From positions 248,001 to 312,000 of the forward strand of contig JAAEST010000097.1 of NCBI GenBank assembly GCA_024229115.1: 64,000 bases of DNA, in the 5' to 3' direction. This document shows, one piece after another, positions 1 through 8,844 of the stretch (positions are counted from its first letter, which is position 1; each line of letters begins with the position of its first letter). Source of the DNA: Oligoflexia bacterium. Lineage in GTDB: Bacteria; Bdellovibrionota; Bacteriovoracia; Bacteriovoracales; Bacteriovoracaceae. Under the pieces are notes generated by a model. The model worked only from the letters and a program-made list of their open reading frames with translations. It searched no databases and was not told where the DNA came from. The position numbers were made by a program, and so were the translations under genes.

Positions 1-1
1 G

Positions 2-313
2 ATCATTAAAACAAGAACTAATCCATTTCTCGTGCTTGAAAAAATCGCTAAATCAGCACCGACAGATTTATGGTTTGAGGAGTTGAAAGTAACTCGATCT
101 GGGCAAGTAAGTATTAAAGGAGGCGCTGATTCCTATCAAGATATTGGTCTTTTTATTAATCAGGTGGGAACAGATCCATTCTTTAAAGAGTTATTTCAGT
201 TAAAGAATTCTAAAACAGTAGAGGAAAAGAAGTCCGGCTTTACGATAAGAGTAGAGTCATTTGAAGTAGAAGGAAAGATTAACATCTATGATCCTTATGG
301 GGAGGGAGGTTAA
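2..313 (+). CDS. pilN: PilN-like type IV pilus assembly protein, 3' part only
   Basis: The reading frame is open to the left window edge, so this is the C-terminal part of a longer protein; the GTG at 32 is internal, not a start. The visible ~104 residues have the mixed beta/alpha pattern of the periplasmic PilN C-terminal domain (segment LWFEELKV, then SIKGGADSYQDIGLFINQV). The main evidence is position: pilO, pilP and pilQ follow without gaps, in the conserved pilMNOPQ order. PilN is an inner-membrane protein that pairs with PilO to link the cytoplasmic PilM ring to the PilQ secretin. The family call rests mostly on synteny. Confidence 0.75.
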   Translation: MIKTRTNPFLVLEKIAKSAPTDLWFEELKVTRSGQVSIKGGADSYQDIGLFINQVGTDPFFKELFQLKNSKTVEEKKSGFTIRVESFEVEGKINIYDPYGEGG

Positions 314-964
314 TTGGCTAAACTTATTTCAAATATACATTGGATAATTATCTTCTACACTTTGTTTCAGTGCTATACTGTTTTTGAAGAGCAAGACGAT
401 AAATTAAACTCTTTAAAAGAGTCATTACCTCTATTGCAGCAACAATTAAGTAAGCAAAGAAAAGAGCATAGACAAATAAAGTCTTATTTTAAGGATATTG
501 AAGAGGCGAAGAAAAATATTGAAATTGTTGCTAAAGAAGTAGAGAAAATACAAAGAAATCTTCCTAGTCAAGTTGATGATACGGTCAATCTCTCTCTTTT
601 TAGAAGTGTCTCTGAAAAACTCAATATGAAATCAGTGGATTTACAACCTTCACTGGAAGATAATCGAGGTTTTTACTTTGCAAAAGAGTATATCCTCAAG
701 GCCCAAGCCACCTATCTGCAATTTATTCGTTTTATGGAAGACGTGGGAAATAGTGAGAAGCTAATCAATATTACAGAGGTTGATTTTAATAAGCTAGATA
801 AGAAGCAAAGAGGGCGATTTCAATTAATTGATGGTACAGTAAAAATTGAGTCTTATCGATATAACCCTCAACATAAAGAGAATAGAGGGTTTGAAGACAT
901 AGAAAAAGAATTTAAAAATAAGAAAGCTAAACCAAAAAGAAGAAAAAGGAAGAAGAAAAAGTGA
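314..964 (+). CDS. pilO: PilO-like type IV pilus inner-membrane assembly protein
   Basis: 216 residues. The start is TTG at 314, directly after the pilN stop, with a strong ribosome site (GGAGGGAGG) overlapping the end of pilN. Residues ~7-25 form one membrane segment, ~30-85 a charged coiled coil, and ~95-190 the periplasmic domain; this is the PilO plan. The C-terminal ~20 residues are almost all Lys/Arg (KPKRRKRKKKK), which is unusual for a periplasmic tail. PilO heterodimerises with PilN to form the alignment complex of the type IVa pilus. The last 4 bases overlap pilP, so translation is probably coupled. Confidence 0.8.
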   Translation: MAKLISNIHWIIIFYTLFQCYTVFEEQDDKLNSLKESLPLLQQQLSKQRKEHRQIKSYFKDIEEAKKNIEIVAKEVEKIQRNLPSQVDDTVNLSLFRSVSEKLNMKSVDLQPSLEDNRGFYFAKEYILKAQATYLQFIRFMEDVGNSEKLINITEVDFNKLDKKQRGRFQLIDGTVKIESYRYNPQHKENRGFEDIEKEFKNKKAKPKRRKRKKKK

Positions 965-1464
965 TAAAGGTAATAATAATCTCACTATTTTTAATTTCAA
1001 TGAATGTGTTAGCTGATAATTCAAAGAAAAAAGATGTCATTAATCTATTTAAGAATTCTTCATCAAGAATTAAAGATCCCTTTAAGCTAAGAGATCCATT
1101 TAAACGTAGAACAATCAAACTAAAGAATGATAAAAAACGCTATGGTGGGTATCTTCAAAATAATTCTTATTCAAATCTCCCAACAATCAATAGATCATCC
1201 CTAGAAAATATTCGTATTATTGGTGTACTTTTAGGGAAAGATCGAAGAGCGATTGCGAGAACTGTTAATAAAGCAGGTAAACTCTCTAAAAACACTTATA
1301 TTCTCAAAGAAGGAATGAGGCTTGGTGAAAATAATGCTGAGATTCGAGCGATTGTTCCTGGGGGAATCGTTTTAGTTGAGAAAATTACTAACGTATATGA
1401 TCAAGATGAATATATTGAAACTGTCATTCCTGTAAGTAACATAAGCGACGACGATAAAAATTAA
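961..1464 (+). CDS. pilP: PilP-like pilus assembly protein
   Basis: 167 residues. The GTG start at 961 overlaps the pilO stop (GTGA). Residues 1-18 are a signal peptide (IKVIIISLFLISMNVLA). There is no lipobox Cys, whereas many PilP proteins are lipoproteins. The mature N-terminus is basic with RDPFK-type repeats, a motif known in PilP and related GspC-type linkers, and residues ~75-160 form a small beta domain (IRIIGVLLGKDRRAIA, then GIVLVEKI). PilP joins the PilNO complex to the N0 domain of PilQ. The gene lies between pilO and pilQ as expected. Confidence 0.82.
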   Translation: MIKVIIISLFLISMNVLADNSKKKDVINLFKNSSSRIKDPFKLRDPFKRRTIKLKNDKKRYGGYLQNNSYSNLPTINRSSLENIRIIGVLLGKDRRAIARTVNKAGKLSKNTYILKEGMRLGENNAEIRAIVPGGIVLVEKITNVYDQDEYIETVIPVSNISDDDKN

Positions 1465-1472
1465 TCAAAAAA

Positions 1473-1503
1473 TTGTGTAATAAACTTTGTTATTTGTTAT
1501 AAT
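1473..1503 (+). promoter_or_regulatory. Possible internal promoter ahead of pilQ
   Basis: TATAAT at 1498-1503 lies about 36 bases before the pilQ start. The best -35 candidate, TTGTGT at 1473-1478, has a long 19-base spacer. It would allow pilQ to be made independently of pilMNOP. The -10 is perfect but the -35 is weak. Confidence 0.35.
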
Positions 1504-1538
1504 GATATAGAGTTTAATCTTACTAATGGATGAGAGTT

Positions 1539-3374
1539 ATGAAAAAAGGATTTTTTCAAAAACATATCTTAACAGTGCTTCTATTATCTTTTTTTGCACT
1601 GGAAAGTTTCGCAGCAAATTTAGAAAAAATTAATTTTCGCCAAAAAGGTGAAACATCAGAAATTGAATTAGTCTTAGATTCAAATGATGTTAATGCCAAT
1701 AAGTTTCAAATTAATGAAGATAAGCAAATTATCTTAGACCTCGTAGGAGTCAATGCCACAGAAAGAGTGTTAAGAGGATTTGATACTTCAGAGTTTTCTG
1801 GATCAATCGTCTTTGTAAAGGCTTACCCTAGACCTGAAAAACCGCAAGATTTGAGAGTGGCCTTGCAACTAAGAGATAATGTGCGCTCAATTGTGAACAG
1901 AAAAGATAAGAGAATTGTTCTTGTTGTTGAAAATCGCTTTGGTGTTTTTAACAAAAGAGAAGTTGAAAATAAGACAGATTCTGTGGCCCAGTCTTCAGAA
2001 GTTGAAGAAAACTTAGATCGATTACTTGTTCCTAAGTCAGATAAAGTTGAAGATATTCTAGAAAACTTAACTCTTTCTGGTAGAAAGAAATATATTGGAT
2101 CAAGAATTTCACTCAATATTAAGGACGTAGATGTTGGTGATATTCTTAAAATGATTGCTGAAGCTTCGGGTTTCAATATTATTCTAACTGATGAAATTAA
2201 GAAATTGCCTTCACTTACTCTTAATCTTTCAAACGTTCCTTGGGATCAAGCCCTTGATACGGTTCTAGGGCTTAATAAGCTCGTGGCTAAGAAAAACGGG
2301 ATCATTCTTATGATTCAAACTCTTGAAACAGCGACAAAAGATAAAGAGAGTGAGGCTGCAGCCAAGTTGGCATCGATTAAACAAGAGCCACTTGTCACAA
2401 AAGTTTTTCCAATAAGTTATGCTGTAACTCAAGATCTAATTAAAATCCTTAAGCAATATTTGACAGCAAATAGAGGAAATATTGAGGAAGATGTGAGAAC
2501 CAATAGTCTTATCGTCAAAGATACACCTGATGTCATTGAAAAATTAAGAAAGATTATTGAAGTGCTTGATACTCAGACACCTCAAGTTTTAATCGAATCC
2601 AAAATTGTTGAAGTGAATGAATCTCATGCTAAAGAAATTGGTCTAAGAGATGGATTTAACTTTGGTTATGATCCGATTGGAGAATCAAATGGCGGTCTTT
2701 CTGTTGTTGGGGACACTCCGTCAGTTGGTACTGATGCGGGACCTGGTTTTGCTTTTAGTTCAGCCCCGTCAAATGCTGGTGATAATGTTAGATCAGTACT
2801 AGGCTTAACAATTACAAGATTTTCAAGGCTGACAAATTTAAATTTTACACTCCAGTTAATGGAATCGGAATCAAAAGGTAAAATTCTTTCGAGTCCAAAA
2901 GTAATTACGCAAAATAAGCAAAAGGCTGTTCTTAAATCATCTAAGACAAATAGTTTTAGAGAAATTACGGGAACGGGAGTTGATCAAACTGTTACTTTCA
3001 AAGAAATTGAAGCGACTCTTGAGCTTGAATGTACCCCACAAATTACTAACGAAGGTTCTATTGTTCTTGATGTAACCATTAAGAAAGCTGACTTTGGTGA
3101 GAGACCTTTTCCAGATGCTCCACCTAATAAACTTGGTAATGAAATTAAGACAAATGTTTTAGTTGAAAATGGTAGTACTATTGTAATTGGTGGACTTTAT
3201 GAATATTCAAAAAGAGAGCAGCATTCAGGTATTCCTTTCTTAAAAGATATTCCACTTCTTGGTTGGTTATTTAGAACTCCACATGCTCCTTCTACAACTA
3301 AGAGAGAAGTAATTATATTCTTAACCCCTAGAATTATTAACCAAGCTGAAGCTGGATTAGTAGATAGGACATAG
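1539..3374 (+). CDS. pilQ: PilQ type IV pilus outer-membrane secretin
   Basis: About 611 residues. The ATG at 1539 (MKKGFFQKH) is preferred over the in-frame ATG at 1530 because GGATGAG sits four bases before it. Order of domains: signal peptide to ~26 (ending ESFA); AMIN domain ~28-125 (peptidoglycan-binding type); secretin N0/STN ~190-265 (ISLNIKDVDVGDILKMIAEA); N1 ~285-355; and the secretin barrel domain ~355-610 with the VxxIPLLGWLF-type signature (FLKDIPLLGWLFR). PilQ is the multimeric outer-membrane channel through which the pilus passes. It is last in the pilus operon and is followed closely by a TPR gene. Confidence 0.95.
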   Translation: MKKGFFQKHILTVLLLSFFALESFAANLEKINFRQKGETSEIELVLDSNDVNANKFQINEDKQIILDLVGVNATERVLRGFDTSEFSGSIVFVKAYPRPEKPQDLRVALQLRDNVRSIVNRKDKRIVLVVENRFGVFNKREVENKTDSVAQSSEVEENLDRLLVPKSDKVEDILENLTLSGRKKYIGSRISLNIKDVDVGDILKMIAEASGFNIILTDEIKKLPSLTLNLSNVPWDQALDTVLGLNKLVAKKNGIILMIQTLETATKDKESEAAAKLASIKQEPLVTKVFPISYAVTQDLIKILKQYLTANRGNIEEDVRTNSLIVKDTPDVIEKLRKIIEVLDTQTPQVLIESKIVEVNESHAKEIGLRDGFNFGYDPIGESNGGLSVVGDTPSVGTDAGPGFAFSSAPSNAGDNVRSVLGLTITRFSRLTNLNFTLQLMESESKGKILSSPKVITQNKQKAVLKSSKTNSFREITGTGVDQTVTFKEIEATLELECTPQITNEGSIVLDVTIKKADFGERPFPDAPPNKLGNEIKTNVLVENGSTIVIGGLYEYSKREQHSGIPFLKDIPLLGWLFRTPHAPSTTKREVIIFLTPRIINQAEAGLVDRT

Positions 3375-3383
3375 GAATTTATA

Positions 3384-4409
3384 ATGAATAAAGATTCTTC
3401 ATATTCTTCTCTGATCATGAAGTACGAGGATCAGTTAGAGGCTGATCCAAAGTCACGTGTCTTTGCACCTTTAGCTGAAGCCTATAGAAAAGTAGGACTT
3501 TTAGATAAGGCCCTTGAAGTCTTAAAAACTGGTATTCGTTATAATCCAGATTATACAACTGGCTTTTTAACACTTGCTTCTTGTTACAGAGATATGGGGC
3601 AAATGCAATTAGCCTATTCTACATTAAGACCTCTATCGGCCTTAAATAAAGATAATTATCGATTTCAAAAGCTTTTTGGAGATGTTTGCTTAGAGTTGAA
3701 TCACTTAGAAGAAGCTCTTGATACATTTAAATATATTCTTTTCTTAAATCCAAAAGATACAGATGCAGCTTCGATTGTTGAAAAACTTGAGTCTGAGCTT
3801 GAAGAGCCAACTGTGAAAGTTGAAAAGATTGTCTTTGATGTTGAAGATATTAAAACATCACCAAAAGATGAAGATGATCTTATCGAGCAGTGGGTAAGAG
3901 TTGATCTTGGCGAAAGTGAAGCGGAGCTTGAGCAAGTTGATCAATGGACAGTTGAAAAAAATATTTCAGATAATAAAATTAAAACTGAAGTCCAGAGTAA
4001 GAATACAGAGGCGGTTGAGGAAGTAGAAGTTAGAGAAGAAGTTGCACCAATAATTACTCATACATTAGTCGATCTCTATTTGAATCAAGGGTATATTGAT
4101 AAGGCAATTGAGGTTTTAGAGAAAATTGTCTCTATAAACCCAAATGATAAAAGATCACAATTAAAGCTTAGTGAATTAAAAAATGATAATTCTGATGCAT
4201 TTGAATCAGTTGAATATGAAGAAAATTTAGATGAAGATTCAAGTGAAAACCTATCAGAAGATTCTGGGCGAGCTAACCTCATGGATTTGTATGACAAAAC
4301 AGTTGCTGAAGGAGAGTTTCAAATTGATGAATCTTCGGCGATCGATGCGTTGTCTAAATTTGGTGAGCTTATTAAAAATAGGGCCTTAGAGCTAAAAAAC
4401 ACAAACTAA
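3384..4409 (+). CDS. TPR protein next to pilQ
   Basis: 341 residues, no signal peptide or membrane segment, so cytoplasmic as read. Two groups of tetratricopeptide repeats are visible: residues ~12-130 (AEAYRKVGLLDKALEVLKTG, then LCLELNHLEEALDTFKYILFLNP) and ~212-265 (LVDLYLNQGYIDKAIEVLEKIVSINP). They are separated by a long acidic Glu/Asp-rich linker, and a second acidic stretch follows. It starts 9 bases after pilQ and is probably co-transcribed. A scaffold role in pilus assembly is suggested by position only; it is not a PilF/PilW-type lipoprotein because it lacks an export signal. Confidence 0.75.
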   Translation: MNKDSSYSSLIMKYEDQLEADPKSRVFAPLAEAYRKVGLLDKALEVLKTGIRYNPDYTTGFLTLASCYRDMGQMQLAYSTLRPLSALNKDNYRFQKLFGDVCLELNHLEEALDTFKYILFLNPKDTDAASIVEKLESELEEPTVKVEKIVFDVEDIKTSPKDEDDLIEQWVRVDLGESEAELEQVDQWTVEKNISDNKIKTEVQSKNTEAVEEVEVREEVAPIITHTLVDLYLNQGYIDKAIEVLEKIVSINPNDKRSQLKLSELKNDNSDAFESVEYEENLDEDSSENLSEDSGRANLMDLYDKTVAEGEFQIDESSAIDALSKFGELIKNRALELKNTN

Positions 4410-4421
4410 CACTTCGCACAT

Positions 4422-4450
4422 TTCGATACTTTTCTTTACATTGATATAAT
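4422..4450 (+). promoter_or_regulatory. Putative promoter for aroQ-efp-accBC
   Basis: TTCGAT (4422-4427), 17-base spacer, TATAAT (4445-4450). The predicted start site near 4457 leaves a ~34-base leader if aroQ starts at the TTG at 4491. The -10 is perfect but the -35 matches only in part. Confidence 0.45.
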
Positions 4451-4490
4451 TCGTTGATAATTTTTGACGCAAAATAACAACGGTGTTGAA

Positions 4491-4928
4491 TTGAACTTAT
4501 TAGTTATCAACGGACCTAATTTAAACTTGTTAGGCACACGCGAGCCTGATGTTTATGGTTCTAGAACATTAAAAGATATTGAAGAGGAAATAACAAAAGA
4601 ATTTTCTTCTCTTAATATTGAATGGTTTCAATCTAATAATGAAGGTGAAATCATTAACAAGATTCAATCTTGTATGAATTCTCATGTTGATGCACTCATA
4701 ATTAATCCAGCAGCATTCTCTCATACTTCAGTAGGAATTTTAGATAGTTTAAAAGCAATTACTATTCCAAAGCTCGAAGTACATATTTCAAATACAAATC
4801 AAAGAGAAGAATTTAGAAAGAACAAAGTAACAGCGATGGGAAGTGATTATCTTATGGAAGGCTTTGGGCCAGACGTTTATCGCTTAGCTGTAAGTAATAT
4901 TAAATTTATTTTAGAAAATAAAAAGTAA
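4491..4928 (+). CDS. aroQ: 3-dehydroquinate dehydratase, type II
   Basis: About 145 residues, the usual size for the dodecameric type II enzyme of the shikimate pathway (3-dehydroquinate to 3-dehydroshikimate). Diagnostic segments are LLVINGPNLNLLGTREPDVYG at the N-terminus (catalytic Tyr in VYG), the Asn-Pro-Ala-(Ala) loop INPAAFSHTS, and EVHISN(T)NQREEFR. I chose TTG at 4491 because family members begin immediately before the LLVINGPN strand. The TTG at 4464 would add nine unlike residues and lie only ~7 bases after a predicted transcription start. It begins the aroQ-efp-accB-accC cluster, a common bacterial arrangement. Confidence 0.93.
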   Translation: MNLLVINGPNLNLLGTREPDVYGSRTLKDIEEEITKEFSSLNIEWFQSNNEGEIINKIQSCMNSHVDALIINPAAFSHTSVGILDSLKAITIPKLEVHISNTNQREEFRKNKVTAMGSDYLMEGFGPDVYRLAVSNIKFILENKK

Positions 4929-4937
4929 AGGTGAATT

Positions 4938-5510
4938 ATGGAATTTCAAACTACTGATCTAAAGAAGGGACTAAAAGTAGAAACAGAGGGGAAGCCATTT
5001 GTGATAATCAAGTCTGACTTCACAAACCCTGGAAAGGGAAGTGCTTTCGTTAAAGTTAAGCTAAAGAATTTAGAAACTGGTGCAGTAATTGAAAGGACTT
5101 ACAAGTCAGGTGTTTCAACAGGTGTAGTTAAGCCTGATATGGAAGAAAAAGAAGTTGAATATATGTATTCTGATCCAGATGGATTTAATTTTATGGATCA
5201 AAAGACATTTGAAACAATCCATCTACGTAATGAGCAAGTAGGGGACGATAAGTATTATCTTCAAGAAGGTATTAAGCTAGACGTTCTTTATTATAATCAA
5301 AAACCAATCTCGATTGAAGTACCAAACTTTGTAGAGTTAGAAGTTACTGAAACCGACCCAGGTCTTAAAGGTGATACAGCTCAAGGTGGACTTAAGAAAG
5401 CAATCATGGAGACAGGTCTTCAAGTAAACGTTCCACTATTCATTAAGCAAGGTGAAATTTTAAAAATTGATACTAGAACGAATGAATATGTAGAAAGGGT
5501 TAATAAGTAA
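4938..5510 (+). CDS. efp: Translation elongation factor P
   Basis: 190 residues, three-beta-barrel protein that relieves ribosome stalling at polyproline stretches. The KOW-like domain I carries the PGKGSAF loop; its Lys33 corresponds to the lysine that is beta-lysylated in E. coli-type EF-P (the modifying enzymes are not in this window). The C-terminal signature [20 protein letters not shown] and [19 protein letters not shown] are typical. It has a good ribosome site (AAAGGTG) and is 9 bases after aroQ. A client with long Pro runs exists in this window: the tail of the CpaE-CpaF fusion near 55 kb. Confidence 0.97.
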   Translation: MEFQTTDLKKGLKVETEGKPFVIIKSDFTNPGKGSAFVKVKLKNLETGAVIERTYKSGVSTGVVKPDMEEKEVEYMYSDPDGFNFMDQKTFETIHLRNEQVGDDKYYLQEGIKLDVLYYNQKPISIEVPNFVELEVTETDPGLKGDTAQGGLKKAIMETGLQVNVPLFIKQGEILKIDTRTNEYVERVNK

Positions 5511-5520
5511 GGAAATTATT

Positions 5521-5967
5521 ATGAATATTGATAAGGTTAAAGAATTTATTGAATTAGCTAAAGATAATGGTTTAGCTGAACTTAAATATGAATCGAAAGA
5601 TGAAAAAATTTCTGTAAAACTTCCTGTTGCAGAATCAATTGTTGCAGCAGCACCAATTGTTTCTCAAGTTGCTGCGGCTCCAACTAGTGCGGCTCCTGTT
5701 GCTAGTACTCAGAGTGCCTCTGATGCGGGACTTATCGAAATTAAGAGTCCATTTGTTGGAACTTTCTATAGATCTTCTTCTCCAGAAGCATCTCCTTATG
5801 TAAAACAAGGTCAAAGGATTGGTAATGGTGATGTACTCTGTATTATTGAAGCCATGAAGATCATGAATGAAATTGAGGCTGAAGTTTCAGGTGAAATCGT
5901 AGAAATTTGTGTTGAAAACGAGACGTATGTTGAGTTTGGACAAGTTCTGTTTAAAGTAAAACCTTAA
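5521..5967 (+). CDS. accB: Biotin carboxyl carrier protein of acetyl-CoA carboxylase
   Basis: 148 residues. An N-terminal helical segment (~1-35) is followed by an Ala/Pro/Ser hinge (~38-68) and a C-terminal biotinyl domain (~70-148). The biotin attachment motif EAMKIMNE places the biotinyl lysine at Lys113. AccB carries the carboxyl group between AccC and the AccAD carboxyltransferase in the first step of fatty-acid synthesis. It lies directly before accC, with a short 13-base gap. Confidence 0.97.
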   Translation: MNIDKVKEFIELAKDNGLAELKYESKDEKISVKLPVAESIVAAAPIVSQVAAAPTSAAPVASTQSASDAGLIEIKSPFVGTFYRSSSPEASPYVKQGQRIGNGDVLCIIEAMKIMNEIEAEVSGEIVEICVENETYVEFGQVLFKVKP

Positions 5968-5980
5968 TAACGAGTTTCTT

Positions 5981-7324
5981 ATGAAATTTGATAAAATCCT
6001 TATAGCGAATCGTGGTGAAATCGCAGTTCGTATTTTAAGAACATGTCGTGAATTAGGAATTCAAACAGTTTCGATTCACTCTGAAGCGGATGAGAATAGT
6101 CTACACGTAAAGTTAGCTGATGAGTCTGTTTGTATTGGCCCTGCTAAAAGTAGCCTAAGTTATTTAAATATTCCTGCCATTTTATCTGCGGCTGAAATTA
6201 CTGGTGCACAAGCAATTCATCCAGGCTTTGGTTTTCTTTCTGAAAATATGGAATTTGCCCAATTATGTAAAAAATGGGGTTTAGAGTTTATCGGCCCTGA
6301 AGTTAAGTGCATTGAAGAACTTGGAGACAAAATTTTAAGTAAGAAGATTGCAGAAGAAGCAGGTCTTCCTGTTCTTAAGCCGATCAAAGTTAATGAATTA
6401 TCAAATGAAGAAATCTTAAAACAAGTTCATGAAATGAAATTCCCTGTCTTAATCAAGGCTTCTGCTGGTGGTGGTGGTAGAGGAATGAAAATGATCGACA
6501 ATGAAGCAGATCTTTTTCCATCAATTGAAAGATTAAAAACTGAAGCTAAGGCTGGCTTTGGCGATGATACTTTATTTATCGAAAAATATATAACGAACCC
6601 AAGACATGTTGAAGTTCAGATATTAGCTGATAGACACGGAAACGTAATTCATCTCGGTGAAAGAGATTGTACAGTTCAAAGAAGATTTCAAAAAGTAATT
6701 GAAGAATCACCTTGCCCCGTTTTAACTGAAGCTAAGAGAAAAGAAATCTGTGAGTCTGCTGTAAAACTTGCTCAATTCGTTAATTATGATTCTGCTGGAA
6801 CAGTTGAATATCTTTATGATCAGGATGAGGAAAAGTTTTACTTCATGGAAATGAATACACGTATTCAAGTTGAGCATCCTGTTTCTGAACAAAGAACCGG
6901 GGTGGATTTAATCGCTGAAATGATTAGAGCTGCTCAAGGAGATAAGCTTTCTTATAAACAAAAGGATATTAAATTTGTCGGACATTCTATGGAATGCCGT
7001 TTAAATGCTGAAGATCCTTATACTTCAATCCCTTCTCCTGGGATGATTATTCACTACCATAGACCTGCTGGACTTGGAGTGAGGGTGGATGATTTTATTT
7101 ATTCTGGATATAGTGTACCTCCTTTCTATGACTCTATGATCTCAAAGATTATTACACATGCTCCGGATAGAGAGCAGTGTATAAATCGAATGATTAGGGC
7201 CCTTGATGAGACAGTTATTGAAGGAATTAAGTCTAATAAAGAACTTCATAAAGAGGTTTTAAAGGACGAGGATTTCAGGGGAAATAATTACTCAACTAAT
7301 TTTCTCAACAAAATTTTAAAGTAA
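5981..7324 (+). CDS. accC: Biotin carboxylase subunit of acetyl-CoA carboxylase
   Basis: 447 residues, full length. The N-terminal biotin-carboxylase fold begins KILIANRGEIAVRI. The ATP-grasp glycine loop KASAGGGGRGMK is at ~163-174, and the active-site segment EMNTRIQVEHPVSEQ is at ~291-305. A C-terminal domain with ECRLNAEDP follows. It carboxylates the biotin on AccB using ATP and bicarbonate. The genes for the carboxyltransferase half, accA and accD, are not in this window. The C-terminus has a short unremarkable extension. Confidence 0.97.
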   Translation: MKFDKILIANRGEIAVRILRTCRELGIQTVSIHSEADENSLHVKLADESVCIGPAKSSLSYLNIPAILSAAEITGAQAIHPGFGFLSENMEFAQLCKKWGLEFIGPEVKCIEELGDKILSKKIAEEAGLPVLKPIKVNELSNEEILKQVHEMKFPVLIKASAGGGGRGMKMIDNEADLFPSIERLKTEAKAGFGDDTLFIEKYITNPRHVEVQILADRHGNVIHLGERDCTVQRRFQKVIEESPCPVLTEAKRKEICESAVKLAQFVNYDSAGTVEYLYDQDEEKFYFMEMNTRIQVEHPVSEQRTGVDLIAEMIRAAQGDKLSYKQKDIKFVGHSMECRLNAEDPYTSIPSPGMIIHYHRPAGLGVRVDDFIYSGYSVPPFYDSMISKIITHAPDREQCINRMIRALDETVIEGIKSNKELHKEVLKDEDFRGNNYSTNFLNKILK

Positions 7325-7371
7325 AATAAACTTAAGGTAAGTGTCTAAAATAATTAAAAAAAGGGGCACCT

Positions 7372-8844
7372 TTGAGTTTATTTCGTGAAGCAGAATTGCT
7401 CTACTTATCAAACAAATTTGATAAGGCAAAATCTCTATTTGAAAAATCAATTAGAGAGGAGCCATTAAGTAACTTTGAAAAAATTAAAAGTCTAGAAAGA
7501 GTTATCTCGATCTCTGAAAAGTTAAATCAAAAAATTGATAGATCAAAAAAAATTGATCTTCTTAAATTGTTTATTTCATTAAACGAATACGAAAAATGTC
7601 ATTTATATATTGAAGAATTACTTTTGGAGAAAGAGATTAGTGATTTCATAGATCACGCAATTAATTTTTACTTAGATATAGGAAGAATATCTGATGCTAA
7701 GAAATGTATTGAGCTAAAAATAAATAGCCTCATGGATAAACGCATCTATCAAAAAGTGTTGAAAACACTTGAAGAGAATGAAGAGTTGATCTCTTCACAT
7801 CGGCGTTCTGAGTTATTGCTAGAGATCTATATTTCAATTGGTGACTATAACAGAGTTCACGAAGTGGGAAATATATCTGCAGAAAAACTTCTTGCTGAGT
7901 TATCAAGTAAGGGGAGTTATTGGCTCAAAACCAGAGACAATATAGAGTGCATACTTGAGAAGTTTAAAGAACTAAATTTTAAAACACTTAATAATTTTGA
8001 TAGAAGATTATTTATTAACACTGTCTTGGATAAGTTTTTAACCTCTGATGAAATGGACTTTGAGCAAATTGCAAAATACGCAATTGTTAATAGAAACAAA
8101 GGGCTAGCAAAATCAATTTTACCATTTTTTTCAAACAAGGAATTAGTATCTATTGCTGGGAAGTATAACGGTAAAAAAGAAGCTACAAAAGAAGATACAG
8201 GTCATATTGATGAATTGGAAGAGATTAAAGTACTTGAAAGGAATTTAAAGTTTTTGCAAAAGAAGCCAGGTGAAAACTCAAGTAAGATCAAAGAAATAAT
8301 TGAAAGACTTAGGGAGATTGATCCTTCAAATATACTTTTGCAAGATAAGAGAACCGAAAATACAGAAATTTATGAAGATTTAAGAAAAGAGTTAGAAAAG
8401 TATTCCCTTACAGAGCTTGATAAAGACACTGCACACCTTACTGCTAGACATTTAACAAAAATAGATGATTTTAAAAATAAATATGAATCAATTATTGCAA
8501 ACTTAATGTTTGAAGAAGATTTTTCAGTATGTATCGAGTTTATCAATATCTGCTTGAAGAATGAATCGAATATAGAAAAACAAATTAACTTAAATTATCT
8601 GAAAGCAGAGGCTCTGTACAAAAGAGAGAGCTTCTTTGAACTGAAGGATCTTTTAGAAGAAGCTTTCGAAAAATGGCCAATGTTGAAGGATGAAAAGCTA
8701 AACCTTAGATACCTCTATGCAGAGGCAATGCTTATGACGGGACATAAAGAGGATGCATATTCATTGTATAAATTTATAGCCAAGAAGAATAATAACTACA
8801 GATTAACAAATGTGAGAATAGAAGAAATTGAAGGGAATAAATAG
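7372..8844 (+). CDS. Helical-repeat protein of unknown function upstream of tamB
   Basis: 490 residues starting at TTG 7372 behind AAGGGG. No signal peptide or membrane segment. The sequence is a run of amphipathic helices of the TPR/SEL1-like kind, with paired-helix segments at both ends (FREAELLYLSNKFDKAKSLF near the N-terminus; YLYAEAMLMTGHKEDAYSLY near the C-terminus), but the repeats are too degenerate to name a family. Its last 17 bases overlap the tamB-like gene, so the two are translationally linked, and a role in the same envelope process is plausible. Function unknown. Confidence 0.65.
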   Translation: MSLFREAELLYLSNKFDKAKSLFEKSIREEPLSNFEKIKSLERVISISEKLNQKIDRSKKIDLLKLFISLNEYEKCHLYIEELLLEKEISDFIDHAINFYLDIGRISDAKKCIELKINSLMDKRIYQKVLKTLEENEELISSHRRSELLLEIYISIGDYNRVHEVGNISAEKLLAELSSKGSYWLKTRDNIECILEKFKELNFKTLNNFDRRLFINTVLDKFLTSDEMDFEQIAKYAIVNRNKGLAKSILPFFSNKELVSIAGKYNGKKEATKEDTGHIDELEEIKVLERNLKFLQKKPGENSSKIKEIIERLREIDPSNILLQDKRTENTEIYEDLRKELEKYSLTELDKDTAHLTARHLTKIDDFKNKYESIIANLMFEEDFSVCIEFINICLKNESNIEKQINLNYLKAEALYKRESFFELKDLLEEAFEKWPMLKDEKLNLRYLYAEAMLMTGHKEDAYSLYKFIAKKNNNYRLTNVRIEEIEGNK